Of a DNA stretch of 64,000 nt, positions 33,001-44,702 are shown piece after piece. The notes under the pieces were generated by a model that was not told the origin of the DNA, ran no database searches, and worked only from the letters and a program-made list of their open reading frames with translations. Every line of letters begins with the position of its first letter. The stretch's first letter is position 1. The position numbers and the translations under genes were made by a program. Source of the stretch: Chimonanthus salicifolius (lineage: Eukaryota > Streptophyta > Magnoliopsida > Laurales > Calycanthaceae); assembly GCA_013350335.1 (NCBI GenBank), contig CM023537.1:11216438-11280437 (forward strand), given 5' to 3'.

Positions 33001-36000
33001 TGGATAACCACCAGAAATGTCATAGACCATCTGGGAGGGATGATAAATTTTGTAATAACCATTGATCACCAAAATTTATAAAGATAAGTTCAAGCAAAAA
33101 TATCTTGAGATAGCGAAGAAGTTAATGTTCTTGGAGGTACAAAGAAGAAACTAAAAATGTAGTAATCCATGATCCACCAATGGTCCCCACTCCAATCATA
33201 AGTGACACCATAGCATGTATTTATAGGACAGACAGGCATATAGCTGCTAAGGGTCCCAGTGCTTATTTGAAGAAAATCAAAAGAAAGAGAACACTAGGGA
33301 CCACTTTGCTAGAAAGGAGATAATGTCAACCCTAAATTATTTGTATTATTGTACTTCAGTTTTTGCTTTAGTTGGTTAATGTAGTAACTTAAATAGGAGG
33401 GGAATAAAAGCATTAGCTTTTATTTTTGTTGCTAAGGCTAATACTGGAACGTCTCAGCCATGTTAACACCTTAATTATTGTTTAGCCTTGGCTTAAGTTG
33501 ATGGGTACGGGTGTGAGTATCAAAGTCCAATATGGGTGTGAAGTGTTTGATTCATCAAACATGAAAAAATAGGACATGAGTACTCGCACGATTTGTGAGT
33601 CAACCCAAGAATCCCAAGAATCGTGCGATTTTTGGTAAATCCCGATACTTGATGCGATTCGAATCACTGGACCATCGATTCAAGTCGACTCGTACGTTTT
33701 TTTTTTTTTTTTTGAGCAATAACAGGAAAATTCATTAAATAAAGAAAAAATACAAGGAAGAGTTAGAAAATACAAGTAGGTCTAGAAGAATTAGACCAAC
33801 AAAAATAGAAAAAAAGAGCTAGAAAACAATAGAAATCAAATGAGGAAAACGCCTTCAAAATGTTTGTCAACTCCCAATTTCGCAAAATAGTCCGCCATCG
33901 CGTTAGCCGATCGGTCCACATTAGTGAAGGATACTCTCAACTCTCTAGCCAAGATTCTTACCTCCCTCGCCACATTAGTCAATCTCCAAGGTGGCTGCCT
34001 CAATCCCGATGCCCATTTGAATGCATTTGCCGAGTTCCCTTCTATAACCAAATTACCCTGCCCATGGTTCTTCTAGATGACTAAGGCTCTCATTATACTA
34101 AGAATTTCTGTCTCATTTGACTCCTTCATATCCACAGATTCATTGAACATTATGGAAGTTTTACCCTTGTGATTTCTTAGAATTCCTCCAATGCCCGCTG
34201 GCCCCAGTTTCCCTCTTGCCGCTCCATCAACATTAAATTTCAAAGTACCCTCTAGAGGAGGTTCCCATTTTTCCTTGAGTTTAAATTTTCTTTTGTGGAA
34301 ATTCATACAACCCTCCCAAGATAAGGTAAGTCCATTGAGACTAAGACCTATGAAGATTGGGATTCGCCAACAGCCATACGAACCATCTCCATTTGGCAAT
34401 TTGGAAAAGATTGTTTTCATTAGATGCTTTGCCTTTAAAAATTCTCTCGTTTCTTTCCTTCCACAAAGTCCATAGGATAACTAAGGGAATCGTTTGCCAA
34501 GCAATTTCCATTCTAGTTTTCAACCTTCGCAATTTCCAAGCGCCCACGGTTTCTACGATAGACGATGCAAATACTCAAGGGAATCCCACAAAGTTGATGA
34601 ACTTTAACCACAACCCTTTTGCAATTGCACAATTAAGAAAAAGGTGATCACTGTCCTCATGGGATGAGTCACAAAGGCAGCAATTGAGATCATCCTTGGA
34701 CCTAAGAAGCCCTCTCCTTCTTAGTTCTGACCTAGTAAGAATCTTCTCTTTTAGGACACACCAAACAAAAATTTGGACCCTACGATTTTGACAACACTGA
34801 ACATAATAACCATCATTCTTAGGGAAAAATGATAATCATTTGTGTTCCTTCCCAAACATAGATGAAGACTTGGAAAACCCTATCTTCACAATGCCTATCT
34901 CTTCTTGAAAAAGTCAAATTTTAGGTGACTGAAATAGAAATTCAACTCACTAAAGACTAAATTGACTCTGATCAAGCTTTTCTCAATAATTTTTAGTGTT
35001 GAGCTCATTTGCAAGATAGTTGAGCTTCCAATCAACTTGATTCCATGAGATTTAGGTCAAGTTGGAATTTCTGAGTTTTCAAACTATGTTCCTCAGTTCT
35101 CCCAACATAGAAATAACATACTTTCTCCATTATTAATGAAATCTTGAAAGCACATAAGTAAAAATATCATTAGAAAATGCAAAAGAATGATTTCAGCATC
35201 ACCTATCATGAAGCAAGGAAATGTGTCTATGAACTTAAGAACATCATAAAGTAAGAGGCTTCCCATAAAGGAATTACCGGCTGCTCTCTCAATTGATACA
35301 AAAGAAGATTCAAAACTCGATAGTCAAAGGATTTCAGGAGAATTGCTCTCATCACATCTTCAATTGAGACCTGAAAAACAGAAATACGAGCAAAAATATG
35401 CCATGCTGAAACCAATTAATTCTTCTAGCCAAACGACAATGAAAATTTTACCAGCTCAAATTTAAATTATAAAATATTAAAATTGCATCTGTTTTAACAA
35501 ACTCCATTAGAAAATTGCCAAAAACGATAGAACCTTTGTATTGGAATCAGATAAGAATGAAATATTTTATACATCCAACATGGCAGACAGATGTTTGGCA
35601 ATGTGGAAGCTTTTTACGCTGCTAGTGGCATGGGCCTCTTAGGATGACCATAACATCAGAGCTTTCTGCTCAAGGGGCCAAGAAAGGTGGGTGGTGCTTC
35701 TCTATCAAATTTAACAGATTCTATAAAGGAAATTAGGAAGCACAATATGGATGGTCATTTCTCATAAGACACATCTCATGTTCAGCAAACAATCTAGCTA
35801 ATTCTTGGTAAGGAAGATATTACTGAGGCTGATTCATAGATCTTTTTTATCAGGGTTAATTAGTTCTTAGTGCTTCTTTTGCTATTTTTTGGGGAGACAT
35901 TGTCAGTCACACTGCTCTTGGAAAATAGTATCTCATTCATTATCAACGTTCTTGTTTTTTACTTAAAAAAGCATATGGAAAGTTTTAAAATTTGAAAAAT

Positions 36001-39000
36001 CAACAAGTCCATCTAAGATAGAAACAAAATGTCCCTATTAGGGATGAAACAAAATAAACAAGACAATGTGTAGAACCAACTCCAATCATCATTGGTAATT
36101 TGGTGCATGGTACAAATAGGAACAGAAATAAGCTGCTATGATTTGGTTTTACCATAAAAATATGATAAAAATTTGGCCATAAAAATAGGTACACAAAAAG
36201 TTAGAAGCAGGAAAATATGAGTATGGTACACCCTATTTGAAAGATTCTAGACAAAAAAAGTATGGTTACATTACCACATAAAGTAAAACACTTGTATTTT
36301 TGTAAGGTTTCCCAAGCATATCAAATATAAATAAAGAAATGAATCTATGATATAGACTTAATTTTGGTGTTAGTGGATTAAATAGAACAAGTAAAACTTC
36401 AAAACTTATTTTGTAAAAAAAAAAGAAAGCTCTTATTCCTACTATGTGTTCCCCTAAAAAGGGCAGAATGAGAATTCCAAAAAAAATTCTTCTGATCTTC
36501 TCCAAGTATTCAATATTTAGAAACCCATCATTTGTCTTGAGAAAAAGGAAATGTTTTAAATTAATATATTATATCATTGAAGAAAGAAGTGATACTTAGG
36601 AACTAAGGTAGCTGAATAATTAGTAGATTCTACCTACAAGCATGCTCATTTCAAATGTATTTGTATATTTGAAGTTTCTTTGGAAATAAGGCAAAATAAC
36701 ATTTTTTTGAGGATACATCTGACAAGGGTATATTATAAGTATGGAACGGCAAATTGCTAATAATGCCCCCAATACGCCATTGCCAACATATCCATATGGA
36801 TACCCTTTACAGTTTTAAATATTTCTATTTGAGGAACGAATGGATAAGCTTGTCCAGGTTCAAATTATGGTAAGCTTGAGATAGTTTTACATGTGGGATC
36901 CACTTCTAATCAAAGAAAATCTTGGATCAGGTGGATTGATGACGACCCCCGAGATAAGTTAAGGACTGCCCACTGTTAGATTTAGATACATGATGCATTA
37001 AGATACCTAATAGTGCATCTCAATTCAATGGTGAAAAGTCCTCACAGAGAGATGTTGAGATCCCAAGGCTTTTCATGATGACAAGTAGGTCATATAAAAC
37101 TAACCAAACACTAATTTACAATGTAGTCAAGCTTATCTAATCATTCCTCTTTTAAAGAAATGTATATAGGACTTCAATAATGGGAAGGTGATGACAACAA
37201 TGACAATGATAATGACAATATATAAAGGCATTGTATAAAAAGTCATCAGGACAGAAAGAAATTTATGAAGGTAACTTTCATCAAGACATACAAATGCGCA
37301 ATATGTTTATATGCATCTAAAGTGGTATGCATGTCATACAATGCCCAGACACTTCAAAAAAGGCAAAGTATCACCATCATGTTGCATTCAAATGCTGCAT
37401 GTGTAAAGTATGTTTTCTTGTCATAACCATGACCCACGGTGTGCACATGCTATATCTATCCCCATATCTAGGCATCAAAGAGTGTCACCTTTTGAAGAAC
37501 GTGTATGGGATATACGTATAGGTAAGCAACTTGGGCCGGGCCTAACCCAAGCCTCCACAAAAATATCCAAAACAAAATCAGGTTCAGGTTGACCCAGGCT
37601 CAGGTCGGGCTCTTTTAGGCCCAAATATAGAATTTGGCTCGGGCCTGGGCCCAATATATAGTGCCCAAATTTGGTCCACATTTATATAATATGTATTTTT
37701 ATTTTATAAAGTAATACAAAAAAATTCCTTTTAGGCCTAAAGAAACCTCAGCCCGAATAAGCCCACACATACATTTTGGGTATGAAATCGGACTCGGGCC
37801 CTACATATACAAATTCAGGTCGGGCTTGAGTTTGACTAGTTTGAGTTAACTCAGGCCCAGGCACGAACTTGGGTCTGTTCCGGACTCAGGCAAGCCCAAA
37901 ACCTGGCCCGCCCTGCCCGAATTGCAGCCCTACGTTCGTGATTCTTTTTCATTTTAAGAGTGTTTTCTGTTGGGAAATAGAAACCAAAGCATGTTGCTGC
38001 TAGATGATAGAGCATATTTCAAATAATAATGATACGAAAAAAATAGTAGAGGCAATAGCAACAATAATAGTAATGATGATCGGTTAACTAAATACATCAA
38101 CAAAAGCAGAGAAGGGAGGTGCCTAAATATTACAAATACCTCTGATTTGCCCATCAGTGCATGACAGAGCTTTCTTTCTAGAGCCCAATACTCAGTCCCA
38201 GACCTAAGCTCTGCTCTAATTCTAAATTTAAAGACAATAATAATAAAAGAAAGTTAAAGTGACGTGTGCAGTTTTAGTATATTCTACGAAAACACTTTTC
38301 ATAAGTAGAACAAGTGATTATTAAGTAGGATGACACACCGTTCTGTCAACAATCCATGACCTTCTAGTAAACAGACAAGGGGACTCAATGGATCCCTGAA
38401 AGCATCCATGGAATCACTTGACACTGTTCTATTGCTTTCCTGCACATCAGTTGGAAATTAATAATTAGGTGCTAATTAACATGAAGCTTTAGTGTGAGTA
38501 TGTCGAAAGAACTCACTCTCACATTTTTAAATGTTACCCCCAAAAAACCAGGGTCCATTTTTGCAGGACTATCCCCCAATTCTAAATGCAAAATTTCTTC
38601 ATTGAGGTTATCCAACTGCAAAAACATGAAAAGCGGATTTTTAGTAAAAGAGATACTAAAGTATAGAAATACATGATGTCAAAAAGCTACAGCATATTTT
38701 ATAGAAAGGTGTAGCAAGCTGTAAAATGTTGTCAATCCACAAGGGGTAAACCAGGTCCAGCAGGGGTAAGAAAGGAATGAGGAGAGCAATTTGAGGGTTG
38801 CTTTTTCTGTTTCAATTGGGGTCAAAGCTTCTATTGAGGTGGAGCTCATGGGGATCAGGCTGGCCCTTGAGCTATGGAAGGAGGGGAGCAGTCGGAGGCT
38901 CATTATTGAGAGGGGTTCAGTGAACACAATTTCTTGCGCTATGGGAAAGAAGAAACCTCCTTGGAGGTTAGTCACAATCTTCAGGGAAATTAGAAGGCTA

Positions 39001-42000
39001 CGTTCAGGGAGGGAGCTTATTTTCAGGCACACAAGGAGATCCACCAATGGTGTTGCAAATTTCTTGGCAAAAGCAGGGGTGGAGAGAGGATGCTTTTCTA
39101 GATTTTTTTTAGTCTCGTCGTATGATTTTCTATATTGCTTTCCATCTGTCTTGGATGGACAGTTTTGTATAGCTTTGTAGTCTTTTATTTTAATAAAATT
39201 ATGGTTACTGTTTCAAAAAAAAAAAATGTTGTCAATCCAAATTACCTGATAAATATAGCTCTCGGTGAAAGAAAGCACAGGAAGGAATCTAAAGAATGTG
39301 TGTGGTTCATTCACATCCAGTCCATGAAACATGAAGTAAGACCTGCACTGCTATTTGACTAAACAGTCATACAAGTAATCGTTGGTCACTGTCCTTCACC
39401 CAATTAGAGATAAAGAAATTACTCACAAAATCCTCAAGTGTGGAATTAGCGCGTTGCATTGAATCCAGTCCAATCATAACAGCAACTTTTGCATTGGTTC
39501 TCACCAAAGAAAGACCCCTTCTCTTGTCAGGTTGAGGTTCAGGGACTTGAAGCTTATTACAACTTTGCTGACAACCTGCAATAGAGCCACAATTTAGTTT
39601 ACAGGAACAACATAACACATGTTCTTGGATGAATAATATGACATGAGAAGAATCCCAAAATGGAAATTAGAGTTATCAAATGTTGACTTCTATAATTTAG
39701 TCTTTTTGTCTCTACATAGAGCAATATCAACCCATACCTAGAGATACCCACAATTATCATTTACAGCAGCACTCAAAGTATTAAAAAATCTCTCAAGCAG
39801 CCTAGAAGAAAAAATAGAAATAGATATGAGTGCATTAAGACGAATCTGAAGGCCGCAACATGGAGAAATATATCTCTATCTATATCTACATATATATGAG
39901 GGGCTGCATTTAAGAATAAAAATGGCTTACACACAGCTGTAGAAGACCAGTAACCACCCCATTATGTAGAATTGAAGGATTAGTAGTAGAAGGTGAGAAG
40001 GGAAGATTGCTGAAGGTGTGGATTGATGTGGTAAGAAGACCTCATGGAAAGCAAGATAGCAGAAAACATGATGATTACGGTTGAGTGGAAAAGTAGAATT
40101 CAAAAGTTTAAACCCAGAATTTAGAAACCACCCCATTATGTAGAATTGAAGGATCAGTAGTAGAAGGTGAGAAGGGAGGACTTGGTCTCAGCCAAATCTA
40201 CTGCGAGTCTATATAGGACTCAATCTCAAAAGAAAGAAATCACCCTAAAGTTGTAAGACTTGGCCAACTCTGTCGGATCTGCTGGCATAAAGGCCAAGTC
40301 TGGTGAGTCAACTTGGTTGACTTACATTCCACGATTTGCTCATTTTCTCTCCATGGCTTACTCCACTCAGTGGAGCACATGTGACAACTTTCTTTGCACG
40401 CATTTCATTCAAAATAGTTTTCACAACTGTACATGTTATGTCAGAGGATATTGGGAATTCAATCTTCATAATATTAAGGTAGAGGACCTTTATGATTAAA
40501 ATTAAAAAGTACTCATCGCGTTTCTACATGGAACTCACTAACTGTACCAAATAAAAAAGAGCCCCAAGAATATTCTAAATACCGAACATCAGTATTCAGT
40601 ACTAACTGAGGATTCTAGCATCAAATATAGTATTATAAAATGATGATTGCAAATTTTCAAATAGTTAGAAACTATCTGTATTATGGACTTAAATCAGATA
40701 AGACTGGATTTTGGAAGATGGATAAATCCTACGGCTATATTTGGCTTCGTAAAGACGGTGAGCCCCACACAACCATTCCACCTATCACTTTTCATTTCAT
40801 ATTTTTTAGGAATCCTACATTTGAAACTGTATAATACAGAGTCTGATTTATATGATGGCAACCCTTCTACAATTTCACTGCTAAAAAAAAACTCTGCTAC
40901 ACTTTCAATAATGATAATAAAATTTGAAAAAAAAAAAAACCTTAAAAGTGGGTACAACAAACAATGACCTTCTTGCAACTTAAAAATAGAAAGAGAGGGA
41001 GGGTAAGTGAGGCTTTCCACCTAGTGTAGAGTAGGCCCCACATGGTTAAGAAGTGAGTGAATTGTCAACTTCATCAATCATCCGTAGCCGTTGTGATCAT
41101 AGAGAAATCGCTTGACTTCTGAAGTACTAACTTACATGGCCAAGGTGGTTGGATGATGGTGAAGTTTCACCAACTACACATTCGTAACCATCCCTTCCAA
41201 CCATGTATAATCCATACTAGATGGGAAGTCTCCCTAGGAAGCATCTATGTCTCACTTTAGTCATCCCTCACTCATAACAAGTTGATGATCATAAAAGATT
41301 AAAAAAAAAAAAAACTTTTCAAGTGTAGGGGATGTTGCATTTTGGAGAAAGTGCAAACAGCACTTCAGAATAACAAAAAATCATAGAAAATCCAATTAAA
41401 TTATGATGTAGATTTGGGTATCGAAGTGCCCATTGATTTCAGACCCCATCTATTACTAAATTAAATTGCAAGTTCTATTCCAAGTTATACCATCCCAATC
41501 ATTGTTGGATTTCCTTTTGGTAGGGTCCTCGTCTATTTGACTGAGATGCTCCAGCACAAACTATTGAAGATTGCAAATATCTAGAGTATGACATATTCAT
41601 CTATTGATCATAAGATAGTTCATCTACTAGTGTGTAACATAAGGAAATATAATCACAGTCAAATAATCATTAGGTAAGAAAAACAATGTCCAAAACATTA
41701 GAAGCCAAATGCAGTGACAATATGTCAAGAATCAGAACTGGAGAAATGACATTTCCCCGCTCATGACAAAAAGACTATAGAAACCATATTATTAACTAAG
41801 GAGAAGATACAATTACAAGAAGTACCATTAAAAACCAATTGCTAGATATATCTTTCTTACCTCTCTTTCTTTTCCTTTAAAAAAAATGCAACTGACCAAC
41901 AGCCGGCAATGGCATTACACCAATGAGGAAATTCTACTTAAACCGTACAATTGGATTGTAAAGCTTACAATTTGAGAGAAATGGTAATGAACAATTCAAA

Positions 42001-43266
42001 ACCAATGACATAGATCAAAAGCAACAATGACAATCAACATTCCATATATGCACTTTGTAGAACTAGTTACCTTCTCCAGTAATGCAAATTAGTGCTTCCT
42101 CAAGAAATGCAGCTGAAAGCTGCCAAAAGGAACATAAAATAATGTAACATTTAGATATCAGAAACACACAGAAGAATCTTATAATTTATAAACATGAGAT
42201 GAAGTGAAAACCATAAAGCAAAAGAACAAAACTTTTGTCCAACCTTTGGAAGATTCTCAGAAATCAGATGGCATCTCTTTTCCATGTCAAGAATGCCACA
42301 AGGTTGTACCTGCAGCAGCATATCAAGTTTCATGGTAATGATCAATTGAAAATTACAGCAGTGTTGTCAAATAGTGGAATCAAGTGATGCTTTATTGCCA
42401 TATGTTATAAAGCACATCAGTGTAGTTATTGTCCCTTTCCCATTAGCAATTCTGAATGTCAACAACGATCTCAGAGGAGAATAACATGGGAAAAAAGAAA
42501 GTTATAAACCAACAGGTTCCAATTTCAGCAAAGGTCCAAAAAAGATTTTCAATACCACAAATATGAAGTTGCTACCTCAGAAAAGTGGCTTGTATGTATC
42601 TTTTTATTCCAAATTCCTGAGAATTGCTATCAATAGAGGCCTCAACTTACCAAGACCCATAAAGCTAATGCACCATGACACACCACCAACAGCTTACAAC
42701 CACTAAAACTGTATACCAAAAACTCAAAATAAGGCGCCACCTTCGTGCCAAAAAATTACAATTCTTAGTATAAATTCATAAAATTGCAATCAACAATTGG
42801 AAAGGTTAATGAAACAAGATACACTTCTAATCATGTCTAGCTCATGGAATATCTGCATACGTTAAGCTACTTGATGGGTTGCATAGCCATGTACCCTATA
42901 TCTGGAGCACTACTTCTATAGCAAAGTGGAAGGCTATCCTTTTTGTTATGCAAATGGGTGACAAGAGAACCCAGAACCACATTAGACAGGATATCAATGG
43001 AGACTCATCCCGAAATGATTACCATACAGAGAGGTTCATTTGGGGATCAGAATGGTCGGAAGCAGTCGGAGGCATGGAGAGGAAAGTATTTCCTTGAAAA
43101 AGATTATCTCAGGAAGAGAGAGAGTAGTAGTAGTAGCAGTAAGTACCAAGAAGAGTATGAAGTGCGCGAGGAAACGATCCGAGTCGGGGTCATGTGAAGA
43201 GAGGCCACAGGAATCTAGGAAAGAAAGCATTCTCTGCACCTCCTCCAGCTTTTTAAGACCTTCCAT
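30005..43266 (-). CDS. Gene A: conserved-looking protein of unknown function, 14 coding exons
   Basis: Minus-strand exons, in order: 43147-43266, 42244-42309, 42071-42119, 39427-39575, 38517-38615, 38339-38439, 38140-38215, 35278-35370, 32648-32712, 32241-32253, 32025-32105, 31040-31148, 30291-30392, 30005-30069. All have GT..AG borders, and the phases join without a break into 1188 bases, 395 residues. The protein starts MEGLKKLEEVQRMLSFLDSC and ends MSIAGLE. It looks soluble and mostly helical, with no signal peptide or membrane segment. Marked stretches include LSAAFLEEALICITGEGCQQ, SFDYRVLNLLLYQLREQP and LGTWNIPPVIVDEEYY. I do not recognise a named family and assign no function. The consistency of 14 exons, including a 13-nt one, argues for a functional gene. 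The introns contain a LINE at 33697-34890, a LINE at 38740-39222 and a SINE. Confidence 0.88.
30537..30738 (-). repeat. tRNA-derived SINE (family 1), best copy, in a gene A intron
   Basis: Read on the minus strand it has an A-box-like 'tggcctggtggttgag', a B box 'ggattcaatccc' at tRNA-like spacing, then 'gaagggccactccccgcag'. The 3' block is 'cgacgcctgaacacttcctg' and the tail is A-rich. It lies in the intron 30393-31039, in the same orientation as the gene. Confidence 0.8.
32241..32253 (-). CDS. 13-nt microexon of gene A
   Basis: The minus strand reads 'ctgatctgtag' | GTTTGATTATGAG | 'gtatgtg'. The preceding exon ends in phase 2 (GAC TT) and the next begins GAT GAT GTG. Without these 13 bases the frame breaks; with them the protein reads SDDLFDYEDDVVENS. 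The acceptor and donor both fit the consensus. Confidence 0.85.
33697..34890 (-). mobile_element. 5'-truncated LINE with RNase H in a gene A intron
   Basis: A run of 17 T (33697-33713) is the poly-A tail of a minus-strand element. Upstream in element order come a zinc-finger block (LNCCLCDSSHEDSDHLFLNC, about 34610-34700) and LWKERNERIFKGKA (about 34440). Then follow FNVDGAARGKLGPAGIGG (about 34200) and the RNase H end RSANAMADYFAKLG (about 33880). Frames are broken between these blocks. It lies in the intron 32713-35277, in the same orientation as the host gene. Confidence 0.85.
35371..37518. other. Gene A intron, no assignable feature
   Basis: Part of the intron 35371-38139. Short open frames here have no protein character. 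Confidence 0.6.
37519..37931. mobile_element. GC-rich hAT-type MITE in a gene A intron
   Basis: The left end is 'taggtaagcaacttgggc' and the right end in reverse complement is 'agggctgcaattcgggc', giving an imperfect TIR of about 17 bases. The interior is full of 'gcccgg', 'ggcccaa' and 'caggctcagg' text. Target duplication not clear. Confidence 0.5.
38723..39239 (+). mobile_element. 5'-truncated LINE with a perfect target-site duplication
   Basis: The element (38740-39222) is bracketed by the direct repeat 'aaaatgttgtcaatcca' at 38723-38739 and 39223-39239, the last preceded by a poly-A tail. The + strand encodes an RNase H piece with EVELMGIRLALELWKEG, LIIERGSVN and RSTNGVANFLAKAGVE. It is antisense to gene A and sits in the intron 38616-39426. 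About 480 bp, so heavily 5'-truncated. Confidence 0.9.
39953..40178. repeat. Direct repeat of about 50 bp in a gene A intron
   Basis: 'accaccccattatgtagaat' and the following 30 bases occur at 39953 and again at 40127, nearly identical, 174 bases apart. Confidence 0.85.
40179..42070. other. Gene A intron, no assignable feature
   Basis: Part of the intron 39576-42070. Open frames near 40260-41020 show no protein character. Confidence 0.55.
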
Positions 43267-43631
43267 CGCTCGCTCAACGTCGAAAGAGAGCGGTAGATGA
43301 AAATGCAGCGTTTGTGTGAGATGAGAGATGGACCGTCGCAGAGAGGGGAAGAGAAGGGCTGCTGTGTTTGAAACAGTAGAAAGTTTTAGAAAATGTTACC
43401 GTTCCATTCCTGCACCCAATTTCCTAAATTCGGACTTGGGGAGAGGCATGTTTCTTCTCCTACACTAGGAGTCCTACTGTTATAATTTAGTAACTCTATG
43501 AAAAAGTTAAATTTACTTATTTATTAATTATAATTTTGTCTTTTAATTACAAAAAGTCATTTTGTATAATTTTGTCTTTTTATAATAATCTCTAAAAACT
43601 AAAAAAAAATATCTCTATTATTTGCTTCATT
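43267..43631. promoter_or_regulatory. Upstream region of gene A
   Basis: Lies 5' of the gene A start on the minus strand. A GA-rich leader (43270-43380) is followed by AT-rich DNA. I see no TATA box that can be tied to a start site. Confidence 0.35.
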
Positions 43632-43850
43632 TAATTTTTTTTTGGTAACGTGGGTATTTCTATCTCACTGTACCCACATTGGAGGTGAGACTAATCCTAC
43701 TAGTATATGTAAATCTCTCAATCTATATGCACCGATAAATCGACCAGGAGTAACTCATGGAGAGTGGCACATGAGAGTTTAAGCATGAATCAAATTCAAG
43801 ACCTTCTTCTGTAAAGAGAGCTTCTTGACCATACAGACAACCCCCAATCA
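43632..43850 (-). repeat. tRNA-derived SINE (family 2)
   Basis: T-run, then 'ggtaacgtgggtatttc', 'ggaggtgagactaatcc', 'gtaaatctctcaatctatat' and a reversed B-box-like 'catgaatcaaattcaagac'. This is the clearest family-2 copy in the window. Confidence 0.65.
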
Positions 43851-44702
43851 TGATCATGCATATAATGTTTAATAAATGCGACATGCAAATATCTCCATCT
43901 TGAAAACTTTTGTAATTTATATTTAATTTTTAAATTTAGTCTTTACGAAATTACTATCTATTAGTTTAATCACATTATAAGGATGAATTTATTTAAAAGA
44001 TTTGTCTAGATATACTAACGGTTGTGAAGAGAAAAAAAATTGTGACTCAAAAAGAAAATACTCTATCTTAAATTATTTTTTAATTCTTAAACTTTTACAC
44101 TTATGTAGAGATTATTTTGGTTTGATTTTGATGCCTTTGTGGTAAAGGTGCTAGTATAAATATAGAACTCAAAACGGAGAATCTACCTGATTGGATCATT
44201 GATTTTTTAAAATTTCTTAAAATTGAATTTACAAGTTAAAATACTTCGCAATTAGGGGCTTGTTTATATATAAGTACTTTCATGAAAAAAAAAAAAAATT
44301 CTTCATAAGTTCTATTTTTATAAAAATAAAATATATAGATTTGAATTTTCACCAAAATCAATTTCTATTGTTTGGTGTAGCAAAAGAATGCCAAAATCAA
44401 TTTTCAAAGCTCAAAAATTGGAGCAGATAGCAATTAAATCTAGTTGAATAAGCATAACAAGAGCATGGGTTTAAGAAGGATCCTTGAAGTTCAAATGTTT
44501 CCTATCTGCAAATTCAACTTAATCCACAATTGTACAAAGGCCTGATCCATTGATCCAGCAGTGATCGAGTGGTCATAGAACAAAAAATTGCGCATTTGAT
44601 ATTTTCAACAATATGAGTAGAGGACTCCTGCACCTTCATCAAAGTACATCAGACTGAATAGTGTTTGAATGGCACCAAATGAAAAGATTATCAGTTTGGA
44701 AC

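Noticed and set aside
895..43850. Strong orientation bias of SINEs (nearly all minus strand)
   Set aside because: I found most of them through T-runs and shared words read on the + strand, so the bias may come from how I searched. Two plus-strand copies exist.
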